Source: Erythrocercus mccallii (Eukaryota > Chordata > Aves > Passeriformes > Dicruridae). From it: a stretch of DNA of 64,000 bases. Below are positions 13,612 to 27,800 of this stretch, piece after piece. Below the pieces are notes generated by a model, which was not told the DNA's origin, did no database searches, and saw only the letters and a program-made list of their open reading frames with translations. The DNA lies in NCBI GenBank assembly GCA_013397435.1, contig VZRG01000034.1:1485865-1549864 (forward strand), given 5' to 3'. Positions within the stretch are counted from its first letter, which is position 1; each line of letters begins with the position of its first letter. Position numbers and translations under genes: made by a program.

Positions 13612-16600
13612 TGAAACCTCGTCTTGTCTTTTTTCTTACACACATTGCAGGATACCAAATAACTGCTTGCAAAACATTTATGGAAACGTTGCATTACCTA
13701 TGATCCACCTATGCTATGTATTGTATTGATCCACCTATGCTGTATTCAGGCTACATAACCTAAACCAGGGAAGAACATGTTCATAGAGCATTGCTGTATC
13801 TACATGTTTACTATATGAGTATTTATTTGGTAATTTTCTCATCAGAGAAAAGTTGTTGCATTTCATGGATGTTCACATATTCTTCTTCCTAACCCTAATG
13901 TTGATGTCATCACCTCTTTCATTTTTAATTAGCATTGAGCAGGAGATGGAAATCTCACCAGAAAGTATTTATTTGCTGATTCTTCCGAATCTGGGCAGAG
14001 GAGATAGTGTTTGATGGATTATATGAAGTAGGAAAAAATAACAGTGTTTGCCTCTTGCAAACAGATATAGCTAAGAGAACATAAATGAAGCAGGAGTAAG
14101 GCAGTAAAAGAGAAAGGAAAGTGATAACTGACTTCAGAAGATGACTTTAGAAAGAGGAAAAGTACATAGACTGCCTATACTCTGAACTATGAAGGAGACA
14201 GCGCGAGTAAGCAGCAACAGAAGACTTTAGGAAAATTTATGGAAGTAAGTTTTATGGAAAGGCAAACACAAGCAGAAATGATAGATAAATCTTTTTAACT
14301 TGAGAGAGCGGTAAAAGCAGAGCAACCTCCTCTGTTTAAATGAGTTGAAGTCAGTACTGCAAGTATTGAAAACTTTCAGAAAACTTGAGAAAAAAGGTAA
14401 ATTTGAAAAAAAAGACATCTATTTTGCAAAGTCAAAAGAATGGAAACAGTGATACTGAAATAACTGCATGACCTCAGACAAATAGTCTTTTACCTGAATG
14501 CTGTCAAACTTAACTATGAGAATCTAGCAGGCTCTTAAGCAGTATCACTAATGTCTGTGATCCTTAAAAACTGAAATAAACTTGACTATTTTATGCAAAA
14601 CAACAGATCAAAATACATTAGAAAACTCTCAAGTTTTTTGAAACCTTATGGCCAATAAAAGATATATTACTTTAACAAGTTTTGGTGACTGAATTACTCA
14701 GGAAGGCCCACAGCCAAAAATATCTGTATATGATTTTATTTATTTTTCTAAAGCCAGAAGTTCCACTGAGTAAGCCAAACACAGGCCAGCTTTCCTACTG
14801 CAAGTTCAAGCTGTTAGGGAAGCAGCAAAGGTAGAAGCTCCCCAGTTCTTCCAATGTGCAGCACATCCAGACACAGCATAACCTTGTTCAGACAAAGATG
14901 CAGGGAACTGCAGGGCTACATGCAGAGAAGTTAGGATTCTGGAGATGGCTGCAACTTGCATGTCACCTTTCATCTGGGTTATTGAGGTATCTCTAAGGTA
15001 CAGAATGCAGAAGGTGTGCAAAGCTCCCTGGGGAATGGTATAGCGTGAAGGAAAGATTTTATGGCTACGAGGACTTAATAAACAGCACCCAACCCAGTTT
15101 TATTACCACATGGCTTTGCCTTACAACCACAAAGTAGGTTCAGAAAAGGATGTAACTATAGTTGGCAGATGAGCTATGTATCTCACCACTAGCTCACTGC
15201 AGTTCAGAGACAGCAGGTTATTCTGTTGGAATTTGTCAAAGCAAACTGTGAGAAAGCAGGAGCATCATGGCACATACAGGTTCAAGAGTTTTATTTCCTC
15301 TGTCTGACACCCCTCATCAATCTCCAGCCTGTGCTTTCTGAGCACCTGTAAATGGAAGTGTATTTATTTTTACTTTGCTACATCCAGGGGAATATCCAAA
15401 AGATCTTCTGAATGCCATTCCTCTCCTACACTAATCTTACATATTGCTGTGGTATAATCCAATAATTTCAAAATATGTGTTATAGCAACATCTGGCTTTC
15501 TCTACAACTTTCCTCAACACTCAAACTTCAATGTAGCCTCCATCTCTGCCACTCACTTAACTAGCTGCCGCTGCCTCCTTCAAGCTGTCTGAAAATACCT
15601 TCTAACAGAGAAAGAACTGCCACTTTGCCAACGTACACAATGTGCTCAGTATGTCAGCTTGGATACATCATGAAATGCACCACTGCATTCACTGAAGTTT
15701 AGCAAATGTGTGAGTCATGAAATATGGTAATATATGCATCATCTGTGTACATAAAAAATAGATTTTATCCTGCACACAGGATAAAGTGCAACATACCAGA
15801 CCTGCTGCATGTTAAAAAATTAGCTCCACCTACTTTCTACAAAACATTATTTCTTAATTCACTGTGGTTATGTACTATTTGATCAAAACTGAAGGTGAAC
15901 GAAGACAGCAATTCAATACCATGGTGTTGTCTTAACTGAACTTCTCACTCTTTCCTATGCAAACTTCCAAACTGGAGCTACCTGCCACAGATTCTTTCAA
16001 CAGAAGTTTCTCCGCCTCACCACAGGCACACTTCCCTGGGAAAAAGTATCTCAGATTTTGTTATACACCAGCAGGTCACAGGAGCAGTCACAAGATGGCA
16101 GCAGAGAATTAAAGATTTCTGATACCTAGTGTTTGAGCTTATGTGATTTAGTTAACGTTGATTTCCACCAAAAACAATGAGGTTTTTAGCAGTTCCCAAA
16201 ACATTTTATCTTCGGCGCTAAAGTTATTAAATATTTTAAAGAAGTGTAGTCAAATATTTAGTTTATATTTTCCTAAAGAATTTCAGGCCTTTCTTTAAAA
16301 ATCTGCTCACCTTTTGATTTTCTCCGTGGTGAATCTTTCAAAGAGAAATTGTTCTTATAAGCAGAATAGCACACAAAATTTATGTCCATGTCAGAATTAG
16401 AGAATTAGTAATAATTCTGGCAAAAACTCTTCACTAGCAACTATGTAGATCTAAGTCCACACTGAAAATAAAAAATACAGTGCAGGGAAAAGATGCATTT
16501 TTAAAACTCAAGGAGTTTCTCATAAATAAGTGGACACATCAGTAAGACAGAGTTGCGAACAGAGTTCTGAGTTGAAGGTCTCTAAGATCAACAGAGAGGC

Positions 16601-16998
16601 AAGAAGAGCCATAATTAAAAAGGATATATGCTACTACAGGTGTGTGCAGCCTTTGGAGTATACTTGCCTAACTTAAAGGTCCCACATAATTTGTGCTGTC
16701 TGCTTATTTCCCCCCTAGAACTCACAAGAGCCAAGCCACAGGTGGAATGACAGACAACCCGGGGCATATTTTTCTCCTACTTCAAATATTCCCCCGAGGC
16801 AGCCTTGAAACATCTCACAGTGGCTCTGCAAATGGTGTGTCAGTACCAGCAGCTGTACACAGGTATGTTGTGGAGCCTTTTGGTTTGGCCATGCAGTCAT
16901 TCTTGGTTAACCTAGCTGTTGCAAGTCTCTAGAATACAAGATATAATTAATTGCCGATTGTTTCCACAGTTCACAATGCTTTATATTATTGCTAAAAG
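13612..16998. other. Intergenic sequence, no gene seen
   Basis: Contains a 26-base unit duplicated in tandem at 13701-13746 (TGATCCACCTATGCT start). Otherwise it is AT-rich with no exon, RNA gene or clear transposon. Confidence 0.55.
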
Positions 16999-17670
16999 TG
17001 TTGTTATAAATGAAAAATCACCAATCCGATTTTTAATAAAAATAGAAATAAATTTATTGATTACAATACGGATAAAATTTGGAAAATAGGAAAACAAGCC
17101 ACGAACCAAAGTCCAAAGTGCCGACCCAGGGACCCGGCACTTGGTGGAACAGAGTAACGACATCTAAAGGACACCCCTTCCTGCTTCCACGAAATGTATT
17201 CCGTGCTGTGGGTTCTTATACTGTTGTTTGTAGCCGGCGGCAAAGGTGGACAATGAGGGAATACAGCTTCTTTTGGTAGGTAAAAAGCTTCCCGGAATGA
17301 AACAATATAGTATCTGTGTGTCTGGGTGTTCCCTGGGTTTGAAACAGAAGCAGTCATTGCCTCTTTGTGCGGCTGAAAAGTATGGTGTCTTTGTTACACA
17401 AAGGAATTGATAGCTGTGCTTGGCCGATTATAGTCCAGCTATTATAGTTAAGTGTCCAATTCATACTGCTCTGGGAGGAGTCATTCTGGTCTCTTCGCAC
17501 CTCTGCTGCCTGAATGGAGAGGCCGTTGCTCCATTGGGACACAATAGCCGTCTCTTATCTCTGGTATTCAGGTGTGATTTCCACCCAGCTGCAGCCATGT
17601 CTGGTATTTTTGTAACTTTCTTACAGAGAGTCAGGTTTTACACAGAGACTATTTCTACATTATAACAACA
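16999..17670 (-). mobile_element. Solo LTR of an endogenous retrovirus, reverse orientation
   Basis: The ends form an 11-bp perfect terminal inverted repeat, TGTTGTTATAA at 16999-17009 and TTATAACAACA at 17660-17670. Read on the minus strand, the segment has a TATA-like box (TATAAGAA, near 17213-17221) followed about 160 bases later by the polyadenylation signal CAATAAA (17053-17059), the order expected for U3-R-U5. No coding region is attached and no target-site duplication is visible. The exact ends could instead be the inner TG...CA pair at 17002-17667. Minus-strand open frames inside it are not retroviral genes. Confidence 0.75.
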
Positions 17671-19587
17671 TATTTTTATAAAATATTTTAGCACAAATTA
17701 TCTCTTAGATTCATCTATAACAGTGTTAATCACTGAAATTCAATAGAGATTGTGGGCTCGTTACCATTATTAGAGGTATGCAGATTCAATAGGGTATGTC
17801 ACTAGTGTTTCCAAAATACCCATATAATCCACACATACTGAGACTCAACGGAATTTCTTCATCACATCATCTTCATCACGTGATCATTCCCTGCATATTT
17901 TTCACCTTCAAAACGGCATAAGCTCACAACTGACAAATTAGGAACACGTGAGTCACCCAGAAGCAATTAATCTTCCCTTCCTGACTGCTGATGCAAAGAA
18001 AGCCACCATGATCACATGGAAGCAGAAGCCCAGCAGAGTCCAATGCCTGGTCCTGCCTCCAGTGTGGTCCAGGTTACAGCAGCAGTGTGAGGTAGAGACC
18101 AATATCCACTAACCAGCATGACATGAATGATCTCAGTCAGCCTGAAATACTTCTGAGTCAATTTTGTCAAAGCTGCAGAAGGGGGTGAAAGCAGAATACA
18201 GCAGAAACATGAGATGTGCCAGAGCTAATTGACTGCTTGACCTAGCTCACTCACAGGAGTGCAACCACAGAAAGGCAGCACTCAGTCACTTGGGGGCTTC
18301 TTTTGGTTTTAAGTCATGAGTTCTCTTTCTGGTATCAGTAATTGCTCATTGTGTAGTCTTAAAAAGGCCGATCATACTGGAATGCACAAAATCTGCATGT
18401 GTTTTGTGTAAACAGATAAGCACAGCCACAGCTGGTGAGATTTCTCCTTACTATGAAGGCAGTATCCTGTCTCCAGCAGCCTATCTTCAATCCCAGTTGT
18501 TTTCTTCTGAGGAAAGAGCAAGAAATCCTGAAGCATACCAAGTTGGAATAAAAAGTGGTCATATAGACACATTTTTCTAACTCTCATCAGTTAAAATTTG
18601 ATTCATATCCAAAAAAATGATAACTAATTCTTACGACAGAAGTGAATCTTTGCCAATTCAATTCTAGATATTATAGATTCATTTCCTATTTGAAGCTGTT
18701 GTGCAGCATACCTATATGCTGTCAAAAGAGCTTTACTTTATCCTTATTTTGATTCAATTTCAGTTGGGGAGACAGTTTGAATGCTTTTAGCAGGGTGGGG
18801 GTTTACATATGTGTGTGTATATATATATGTATGTATTTATTTCTGACAGGCATGATACAACAATCTCTAGTGACAAAGTGAACCCTTGCTAGCCTTTTGC
18901 TGAGTGTTTATACAACATTAACATGAATTATCTTAGATACTAGGTTTTGTTAATTTATTGTAGCTATATGACTCTAGGAATAACACATAAGTAAAATTTT
19001 GTGGGGCTATATATTTTAAATTATTATATTTTAAATCCAAGCTTAAGTTAATGAAAATATTAAAAAACTGCTTATTTTCAAGAATAACTAAAAGTCATTA
19101 TGCTTTGGATAATTCACATAACCCTTCATTCACCTGTTATATCTGCAACCTTCATATCTATCTTGTACTCAGAAAGAGAACCTCCTAGCTTGTAAAAACA
19201 CCTTGTCCTTCCCTTTTGTTTCTCAGACAAACTAACAAAATGTGTATATCATAGCAGCTGCTTTTTTACCTCTCACAGCTGTAGTCTTCATCTCCTTGTA
19301 GTTCACTCATTTTTCATTGTTATCATTTAATTTGTATTTATTATAATCTCCTGTTCAGATAGGAAAATTCTTGGAACAAAATTTTGTTGTGCTTTATTTG
19401 TAGGCATGATGCAATGAGTTGATAAGACATACACAACTGTAGTCGTCATGCAAAGCAAATATAGATTTAAACCAAAGTAGTGGTATTTCTCTTCCAGTTT
19501 TATCTCCTATTTGAGGATTTCAGAGATTTCACAGCAATAACACTCATTATGCACATCACACACAAACACACACACCCCATCCCATGG
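17671..19587. other. Intergenic sequence with a TG/TA microsatellite
   Basis: A (TG)n(TA)n microsatellite lies at about 18806-18836 and a CA-rich run at about 19555-19576. No gene is recognised. Confidence 0.55.
18806..18836. repeat. TG/TA dinucleotide microsatellite
   Basis: A compound run of TG and TA dinucleotides, followed by GTATGTATTTATTT. Confidence 0.8.
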
Positions 19588-19650
19588 CACGATTGGAACT
19601 AGATGACCTTTAAGATCCCTTCCAACCCAAACTGTTCTATGATTCTGTGT
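19588..19650 (+). mobile_element. CR1 LINE 3'-end fragment
   Basis: The text GATGACCTTTAAGATCCCTT, followed by CCAACCCAAACTGTTCTATG and ATTCTGTG, is the conserved 3' terminus of avian CR1 elements. Only about 60 bases remain. Confidence 0.85.
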
Positions 19651-22600
19651 TCCAGGATTAAGCACTACAGTTCTGGTAAAAGGTTGCATATGTAGTAATA
19701 TCCTCATTTTACAGGGAAAAAAAAGTGCTATAATGATTCTACATCTGGAGGAAAGAAACATGCTCATTCCTTATGCCTTAATTATACACTCCTCTATTTT
19801 TCTTCTGTTTTAAAATGTCATTTGTGAGTATTCTACTGCAGAGAAACCCCTTACTTAGCCCCTCTGGCTGGGAAGCAGAGATGTTTTTAATTTTTATCCA
19901 AGTTGATGAGATGGCTTTTTACTAAAATATTCTACTTCTTGTTCCACACATTTCATTTCTAGTTGGATTCAAATGTCAACAAATTGATCCTTGGCAAACC
20001 AAGCTTTCCACTACGTAATATCATTTCCTCATTGAACTAATTACTTCATCGTATCATTGCTTTTAAAGTAATTGGGGACTTGTATATCCATATTCTTTAT
20101 TCTTCTTATTCAAATTAAAATGAATAGCTATATTTAATAAATGGGAAAACTGCCTTGCTAGAGTAGTTCTCAACCTGGAAATCCATTTCCCACAAGAGAC
20201 AAAGTCCAGTTGTTAACCCACACCTAATTTTAAGTTCCAACTTTTAAACCTGGGTATCTAAAATTACATTCTACAGCACATCTAAAAATTTAAATACAAA
20301 TGGCAAAACTGCTTGACACCTCCAACTGCCTCTAACTCAGTAGGACACAGTGCTCTCACTTTCTCAGCACTGAATTATCTGCTCAATGATCCCTGAAAGC
20401 CCATAGAAACTGGGCTTTGCTGCACAGAAAGAGCTGGCCCAGGATCAGTCTATTCCTTAACTTCCTAGAGCAGACAGCTTCTAGCATAACAGTGTTTGAG
20501 TGGTCATTGCAAACAAATGGGAGAGTGTTCCTCTCTCCCAGGACACCAGTTATTTTCCAGAGTGAAACATGCAGCTCCTGGCTGTGCCCGCTGGACACTG
20601 TGGTGCACATCATGTGGCTGATTCAGCCAGGCATTAAATGTGCTCACTCAAGTTGGGCTAGAGGTCTGAAAAGTCCAGAGTACTGTTGAGGCAAAGTTGT
20701 AAAGTTTGGCTCCTGAAGACCTGAGCAAAACATGTTTAAGGGGGCAAACCCAAGATGTGCCCGGAGGCACTGTAGAAAAAAAAAAAGGGTGATTTGACAT
20801 CACTTAAGTCACAGCCTCAGAAATCAAGAGCACGCTGGGAGTAGGAAAGAGTAAATAAGAAGGTACAGTAGTTCTGTGAACATCATTAACTTTTTTTCTG
20901 CTAATTCTCAGGTATCTCTTTCTTAGTCCATATCAGTATTCCAATTTAAATGTACACTTGTCCTCTGTGGAAAATCAGAAGGTGTACTTTGTATATTACC
21001 ATAAAGTATGCTGCTTTCAATTAAGATGATAGCCTTGCATTCATCCAAGGGGCAAGATTCAGGCATTCAACTGTTCTCATTTCAATCTATAAATCTCCTG
21101 ATTTCATTTCAAACAATCTCACTTAAGGAAATAGGAGAATTATTGTTATGGATTGTGAAATATAGGAGTACTGGAAGGGAACTGAATGTACCAGTTGGGA
21201 ATATAAAAACGAGGGAATGAGTCGTGTAATTTCCAGTCATTCGGAAAGGGTCATCCTGACTGGGCAGGGCTACAATTATTGAAATTTATGTATCAAGCAT
21301 TTTATTCCTGGGTTGAATGAATAGTCTTCTAGCAGACCATAATGATCATAAATGACCTGTTAGCAATGCTGCAATAAAGGTTCTGTCAGCAATTATATTA
21401 AAGGGATTTATAATACAGAACTAAAATAGTGCACCCTGGTCACTAAAATAACTCCAGTCAGATTTTGGATCAAGTTATCATAACCAAGCAACTGACTAAT
21501 GCCCACAAAAATATCCATACACATGGGAGTCATCTTTGTGCAAGCTGGTTGGATAATTGCTTGTCTAGGCTTGTTTTCATCAACACCTCCATGGGATATT
21601 GGGTACTTGGTCAGGTGAACATGGATCTGCGTGTGAACATGCAACCTGTGTGCAGGTGCTCTAAACAAACATGAATATCAATGCATATTGGTACAAGTCT
21701 TTTAGGCCAGAACAAGGCATTAGAATGTAAAGAAGCATATATTCATAAAGCTGAGATAGAAGTTAATCTAGTGCTTCCCAGTAAATCTTGCTAACTCAAA
21801 TGTTGTCACTACTTTAAATGTAACAATGTTCAAATACATCATTTACATGACTTTCTTAGTCATCTCCCTGTGTTTGAAAATGTGATCTCATTTTCCAAAA
21901 ATTAATATATTTCATTTTGCTTCAATTAAATTGCTAGATTTTTTAACCTTTGATGGTTTCCCAAATACGTATGTTCTGCTATTCCAAAGGTGAACTCAGC
22001 AACTGACAAACAGAATCTCAAGTTTTACTCTTGATGTCTCTCTGTGAGTTCTGTCAACTCAAAATGTGACTCTTGGGAAAATAATTTGTTGAGAATTATA
22101 GAATCTCACAACAATAATTTGAGAATGGAAAGGAAAACCATGGTTAGTTATTGTTGTGCTAGTTGATTCAAATATAGGGCAGGTAGGATTATTCTGCAGG
22201 AATATCAAGCATTTTCAGTGTCAAATGCCTTTGTTTATGCTCTGTTAGGGCTGAAAGAGCAATCTCAATACATTCCAGTGGATCTTGTTACTCATCAAGG
22301 TAGAGCAATACTCCTGCAGTTCCAAATGATAATTGGACTTGTACAGAGCCTGCCAAATTAAAATTGTCTGCTTAAAATATAAATCTTGAGCAAAAAAAGG
22401 ACAGGAGATTTTGAGTTCCAGCTGATGATGTGTTCTTATCAAGCTTCTACAGAGGGTCTTTGGTACATAAGAAATCACTCCCTTGATGCTCTAACTATGC
22501 TGTTGATAGACACAATTTGATATATTGATAGACATAGTTTGTAAATGCATCAAAACTCTACACCTGCATGCTAACATATAAAAGATCACAGAGAATATAT

Positions 22601-23339
22601 TGGTGTTACTGAAATTAATTTAGAGTTGAATTTGATCCAAATTCTGTTCTCGCATTTGACAACTGAATTGTAAGAGTTAATAACAGAACCAATAAATAAA
22701 GTAAAAATCTATCTAAAGGGATGATTATTATTAAAAGAACACAGCACTGAATCCCTTCCTGAACAAGAATGCTGACTTTAGAACATCTTTTGTGTTAAAA
22801 AAATACTTAAAGTTCACCTTGATTTCAGCTCCTAAAGTTGACCTTGATTTCAGTATTTTTGTTGTCATATATATGTAAATAAACATTTGTATGTCTATAC
22901 ATATAAAAAATAGTATGCGTGTTCATGAAGAGCAATTCTGTATAAAGCTTCTCTCATTATATTGTGCACAGTGGATTAAGTGTACCTATTCTAGCATTGT
23001 TTAAATAACAAATAACAATTAAACAATAAAACATTTATTCTTTCAAACTTCAAGTATTTCAAAACCGGTCCCAACCTCATGAACACTGCATGAGTCCAGT
23101 GAAGGTCATGACTTTATTTTGACTTATGACTGAAGATTTGGTCTCAAAGCCATTAGTCCTACATTTATAAGCAACACATTTCCTTTACTGTGCACACTAC
23201 AGTTCATCGTTTTCACATGCAAGTATAATTACAACATATACCATGATTTTCACAAATAGAAATCTAAGCTTAATGTCCCAGAACCTCTTAATTGATTCAG
23301 TTAGTCCTACAGGAGGCACAACATTTTTGAAGACCACAT
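19651..23339. other. Intergenic sequence, no gene seen
   Basis: AT-rich, with short imperfect tandem duplications at 22503-22546 (22-base unit) and 22809-22856 (25-base unit). No exon or RNA gene is supported. Confidence 0.55.
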
Positions 23340-24831
23340 AGGCAGACCTTATAGTGAGGCCACTCATGATCATCCTTGAAAGGTCATGGAGATCAGGAGA
23401 GGTGGCTGAGGACTGCAAGAAAGAAAATATCATCCTGGTCTTCAAAAAGGACAAGAAGGACGACCCGAGGAACTACTGTCCAGTCAGCCCCACCTCCATC
23501 CCTGGAGAGGTAATGGAGTGTCTCATTCCAGAGGCCATCTCTATTTGCACGGATGACAAGAAGGTAATCAGTAGTAGTCAGCATGGATTCACTGAAGGTA
23601 AATCATGCTTGGCCAACCAGATGGCCTTCTGCAGGGAAACAACTACCTGGAGGAATAAGGAGAGAGCAGTGCATATTGTCTACTCTGACTGACTTCAGCA
23701 AGGCTTTCAACACTGTCTCCCACAAACCTCCTCATAGGGTCAGGAATTGCAGACTGGATGAGTGGACGGTGAGGTGAATTGAGAACTGGCTGACCAGAGA
23801 TCCCAGAGGTTTGTAATCAGTGGCACAGGGTCTAGTTGGAGGCCTGTCATTAGAGGTGTCTCCCAGGGTTAAATACTGGTCTTAGGACTGTTTAACTTCA
23901 TCAGTGACATGGATGTATGTCCAGATACCTTATCAGCAAGTTCACTGACAGCACAAAGCTGGGAGGAGCTTTGGGCTGATCCCCCTGAGTGCTGTGCAGC
24001 TCTTCAGAAGGACCTGGGTAGGTTGGGGATATAGGCAGAAATGAACCACCTGAAATTCAACAAAGGCAAGTTCAGGGTCCTTAATCTGGGAAAGAATAAA
24101 CCTGGGCACCGGCACAGGCTGGGGGCTCACCTGCTGGAAAGCAGCTCTGCGGAAAAAGATCTGGAGGTCCTGGTGAACAACAAGCTGCCCGTGAGCCAGC
24201 AGTGTGTCCTTGGGGCCAAGAGGGCCAATGGTATCCTGGGGTCCATCAGGGAGAACATTGCCAGCAGGCTGAGGGATGGGATCCTGCCCCTCTACTCAGC
24301 CCTACTGAGGCCACACCTGAAGTGCTGGGGCCAGTTCTGGGCTCCTCAGTACAAGAGAGTCATGGAGCTCCTGGAGCACACCCAGCAGAGGGCAATTAAG
24401 ATAATGAAGGGACATGAGCATCTCTCTTACGAGAAAAGGCTGAGGGAGCTGGGGCTGTTCAGCCTTGCGAAGAGAAAACTGGGAGAGGAGCTCATGAATG
24501 TCTGTCAGTGTCTGAAGGGAGGGTGCCAGGAGGAAGGAGCCAGGCTCTGCTCAGTGCTGCCAAGCAATAGAAAAAGAGGCAATGGGCAGAGACTGATGCA
24601 CAGAAGATCCATCTGAACATGAAGAAGAACTTCTGTACTGTGCAGATGACCAAACACTGGAACACTTGCCCAGAGACATTCTGGTGTCTCCCTCACTGGA
24701 GATATTCAAGAAGTGTCTGGATGCAATCCTCTGCCATGTACTCTTGGGATGGCCTTTCTTGAGCAGGGAGGTTGGACCAGATGACCCACTGTGGTCCCTC
24801 CCAATCTCACCTACTCTGTGATTCTATGATT
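23340..24831 (+). mobile_element. CR1 LINE with degenerate reverse transcriptase and intact 3' end
   Basis: This is the largest transposon copy in the window. It reads in the + direction and ends TGTGATTCTATGATTTT, the CR1 3' signature. Broken open frames at 23354-23692 and 24041-24616 encode recognisable CR1 ORF2 pieces: KKDKKDDPRNYCPVS, SSQHGFTEGKSC and DFSKAFNTVSHK from the reverse transcriptase, then AEKDLEVLVNNKL and HLSYEKRLRELGLFSLAKRK from the C-terminal part. Frameshifts interrupt it between about 23690 and 24040. The catalytic FADD-type box reads FTDS near 23940, so the enzyme would be inactive. It is 5' truncated and no target duplication was identified. Confidence 0.93.
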
Positions 24832-27800
24832 TTTACTGCCTAAAATCAGAAAACACCCTTATGTTCAAATTTAACACATTTGATCTATCTTCTGAGATGT
24901 TTCCCAGAAGCAAGAGGCTTAAGATCTAGAGATCTCACAACCTTATTTTAAGGTACAAAGCTTGTATATGTGTATATCTATACATACCTACATTTCCATA
25001 CCTACATATCTTCTTACATTATCATAATAGAAATGCTCTTGCTGAATTGGGATCTTCAACTTATTAAAATCAATAGGACCACTTACAGCAAACGATTCTA
25101 ACGATTGCTAACGATTCTTGTAACAGAGATTTCCATCTCTACTTGGGTTTGGCATGACTGAAAACTCACAATGTAAATTCAATCATAAAAGCCTGGACAC
25201 TCTAAATTTGGGACTTCACCTCTTCTCCCTGGACCTGAAAAACATGAATAAATGGTAGACTGAAATTTATACATTAGGAAATTCATTTTTAGAGGTAACT
25301 TATTTTCTAACACCTAAACAAAACACTAAACAATTTCTGTAGGATACTGGAAGTTTCATTCTTAGGTGCAGGAAACTCATATTAAGACCCTTTTTGCCAG
25401 GTGCTCTCTTCTCAATTCTTGATTTTTGGAGCTCTTTATAACCATTTTTCCATCTGCATTTTCTCCACCAACTGCCTCCCACCTAGTTCTCTCACACTTC
25501 ATATCTGGCTTAGCTTTCCTGAGGAAGCAGCTGAGGATGGAGTCAAAGGCAGCTGCACTTTTATTTTCTAACACTAAAAACTATCTTGTCATGTACAGAA
25601 CCATCTTTGAATGTTATGCAGCTACAGGTACATAATATGAGGAAAAGAGAAGAGATTACAAAACCTTTTTTTTCTAGCATCTCAGGGTGAAGGTTGTGAA
25701 AAAAAGTAACTTGGAACTGAAGAGACTTAGGAATCTTGGCACTACTCTACTTTTAAACTTTACTTTGAATTTCATGGGGAAATGCCCCATCACAGAGTTC
25801 AGTGATGCTGATGTTGAAAAGATACTGTTGCTTGTCATGCATAAATGCTATCAGAGGTTCAGATATTTGCACTCCAACAGAGGCAGCAGTTTAAGTATTA
25901 GTTGTGGCATTTTAAACAAGATATAAAACCTGAAGAAATCTTGGCACTGAGAAATGGAGATCAGATCATGGGCAGGAAAACATCTGTGACTGATGGTCAC
26001 AGAAAAAGCCTTGCTTAAAAAAAATAAGGAAAATTGAAAGAGAAAGAGATATAAAAATATTACATTGGGAAACTCTTAGAATTATTAAAAATCAAATAAC
26101 ATTATCAATTTTATTTTTAAGATAATGTGAGCATGCATTTTAAAACCTGTAATACTGAACTGACTTTCTGTACCTCTTCCCTTCAGTCCTGCTTGAACAA
26201 TGGTCCCAGGACAAAATGCCATATAAAAGTATCTCAAAAGAACTATTTCCCCAAAAATTTTGAAGATGGCAGGTGTGGACAATCATGATGTCCACACTGG
26301 AAAGCACCGTTGATTTTTAACTGTTCAGTAGCTCCTGTGCTATATAATGAAGTATCCAAAGCAAACAAACAATGGAAATGTACTAGTGAGAAGTCAAACT
26401 CGACTTTCAGGTACTGTAGTATTGCATAACATGATTTGTACTTTCATTATTCAAGGACAGACTGATGTTGAGTAATGCCCTTAGCTTGCCTAGGAGTCAA
26501 CCTAATCTTTAGCTTATAAGACAGGAAAAAAATATGGTAAAGTCTAGCATTGTTATTTTCTATTTCTATTTCTATTTTCTATTTTCTATAGAAATATATA
26601 TTTCTATTTTCTATTGAGGTTTTTTATAAAAGTGAAACAGCATATGAAAATTTCTTATAATGATTATTTTTCATATGTGAGGATTATCCCATGCAAAATT
26701 AATGTACTGCTTAGATGCTGAACATAAAATGGAGGAAAAAGTCTTTACGGGATTTTTCCCCTGTGGGCGTAAACAGATATTTTTAACTTCAGCTACCAAA
26801 CACAGCTGACTGAGACAGAATTAGATTATATTTCCAACCAATACTTTTTTATCTTACAAATATATGACAGCTGCAACTCTGAAAGATTTAGAACTAAGTT
26901 TGTTAATATCAGTTGTTGCTAAGAGATGCATTGCCTTCAGTAGAAGAATGAATATGCACTCACATAATAAGTGAATTGATGAACTAGAAGTCACAAACCC
27001 AACACAAAATAAATTGTTTATATTACAAAAGGGACCAAAATATTTTATTGTAGAAATAAATCAGCATTATTGCACTTTGATTTCACCATGATTTTTGTTA
27101 ACTTGCCTCCTCACAGAAAGTGTACACACCAATGACACTTTTCAAAATGAAAAATTATTGAAAATCACATTCAAGAATATAATTCAAGACAATTCTTGCA
27201 GGAGACTCAAGAAATTAAATAACTAAACCATACATTTTTAGTATCTAGTCTCTTCTGAATGATATTGCAAAGTCTAAAGAAATTAGCAAAAAGCTAGCAA
27301 AAAGCTTACAATGGAAAGAAACCAGATGTTTTCACACAGTTATGAGTATTGCAGTTACTTGTAACTGTTTCATATTGCATTGTTATTATAATTTTAATAC
27401 CTGCCTCTTCTTTATTGTTACTTAATGTATTCTTGTTTCACTTAACTCTGCTCGGGGCAGTACACTGAGTTTCTCTAGACTTCTTTCCTAACCACATGTC
27501 AACAATTTACTTCTCATATGAAATATAATTTTGGTGATAGATATTTTTCCATGCTTCTATTATTACCTAAAAAGAAGATCTTAGTTTACCTCTTTTTAAC
27601 ACACACCACTGATATATCACCTCTCTTAAGAGGGCTGTCTGAGTTGGTGGGGGTGCATGACATAGATGGCAAGATCTGAAAAGACAACAAGGTTCTACCA
27701 GTAAAAAGCATTAACAAAAAAAATTATGCACTTTCTGAATCTTTTTCTTAGTGACTTTCATTGAGTCTTGTGGGGGAAAGAAAATCCACTACGAAAAAAG

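Noticed and set aside
17061..17357. 98-codon minus-strand open frame
   Set aside because: It lies wholly inside a solo LTR and shows no similarity to a retroviral protein.
24041..24616. 191-codon open frame, the longest clean frame outside the CpG island
   Set aside because: It is the C-terminal part of a decayed CR1 ORF2 and not a host gene.
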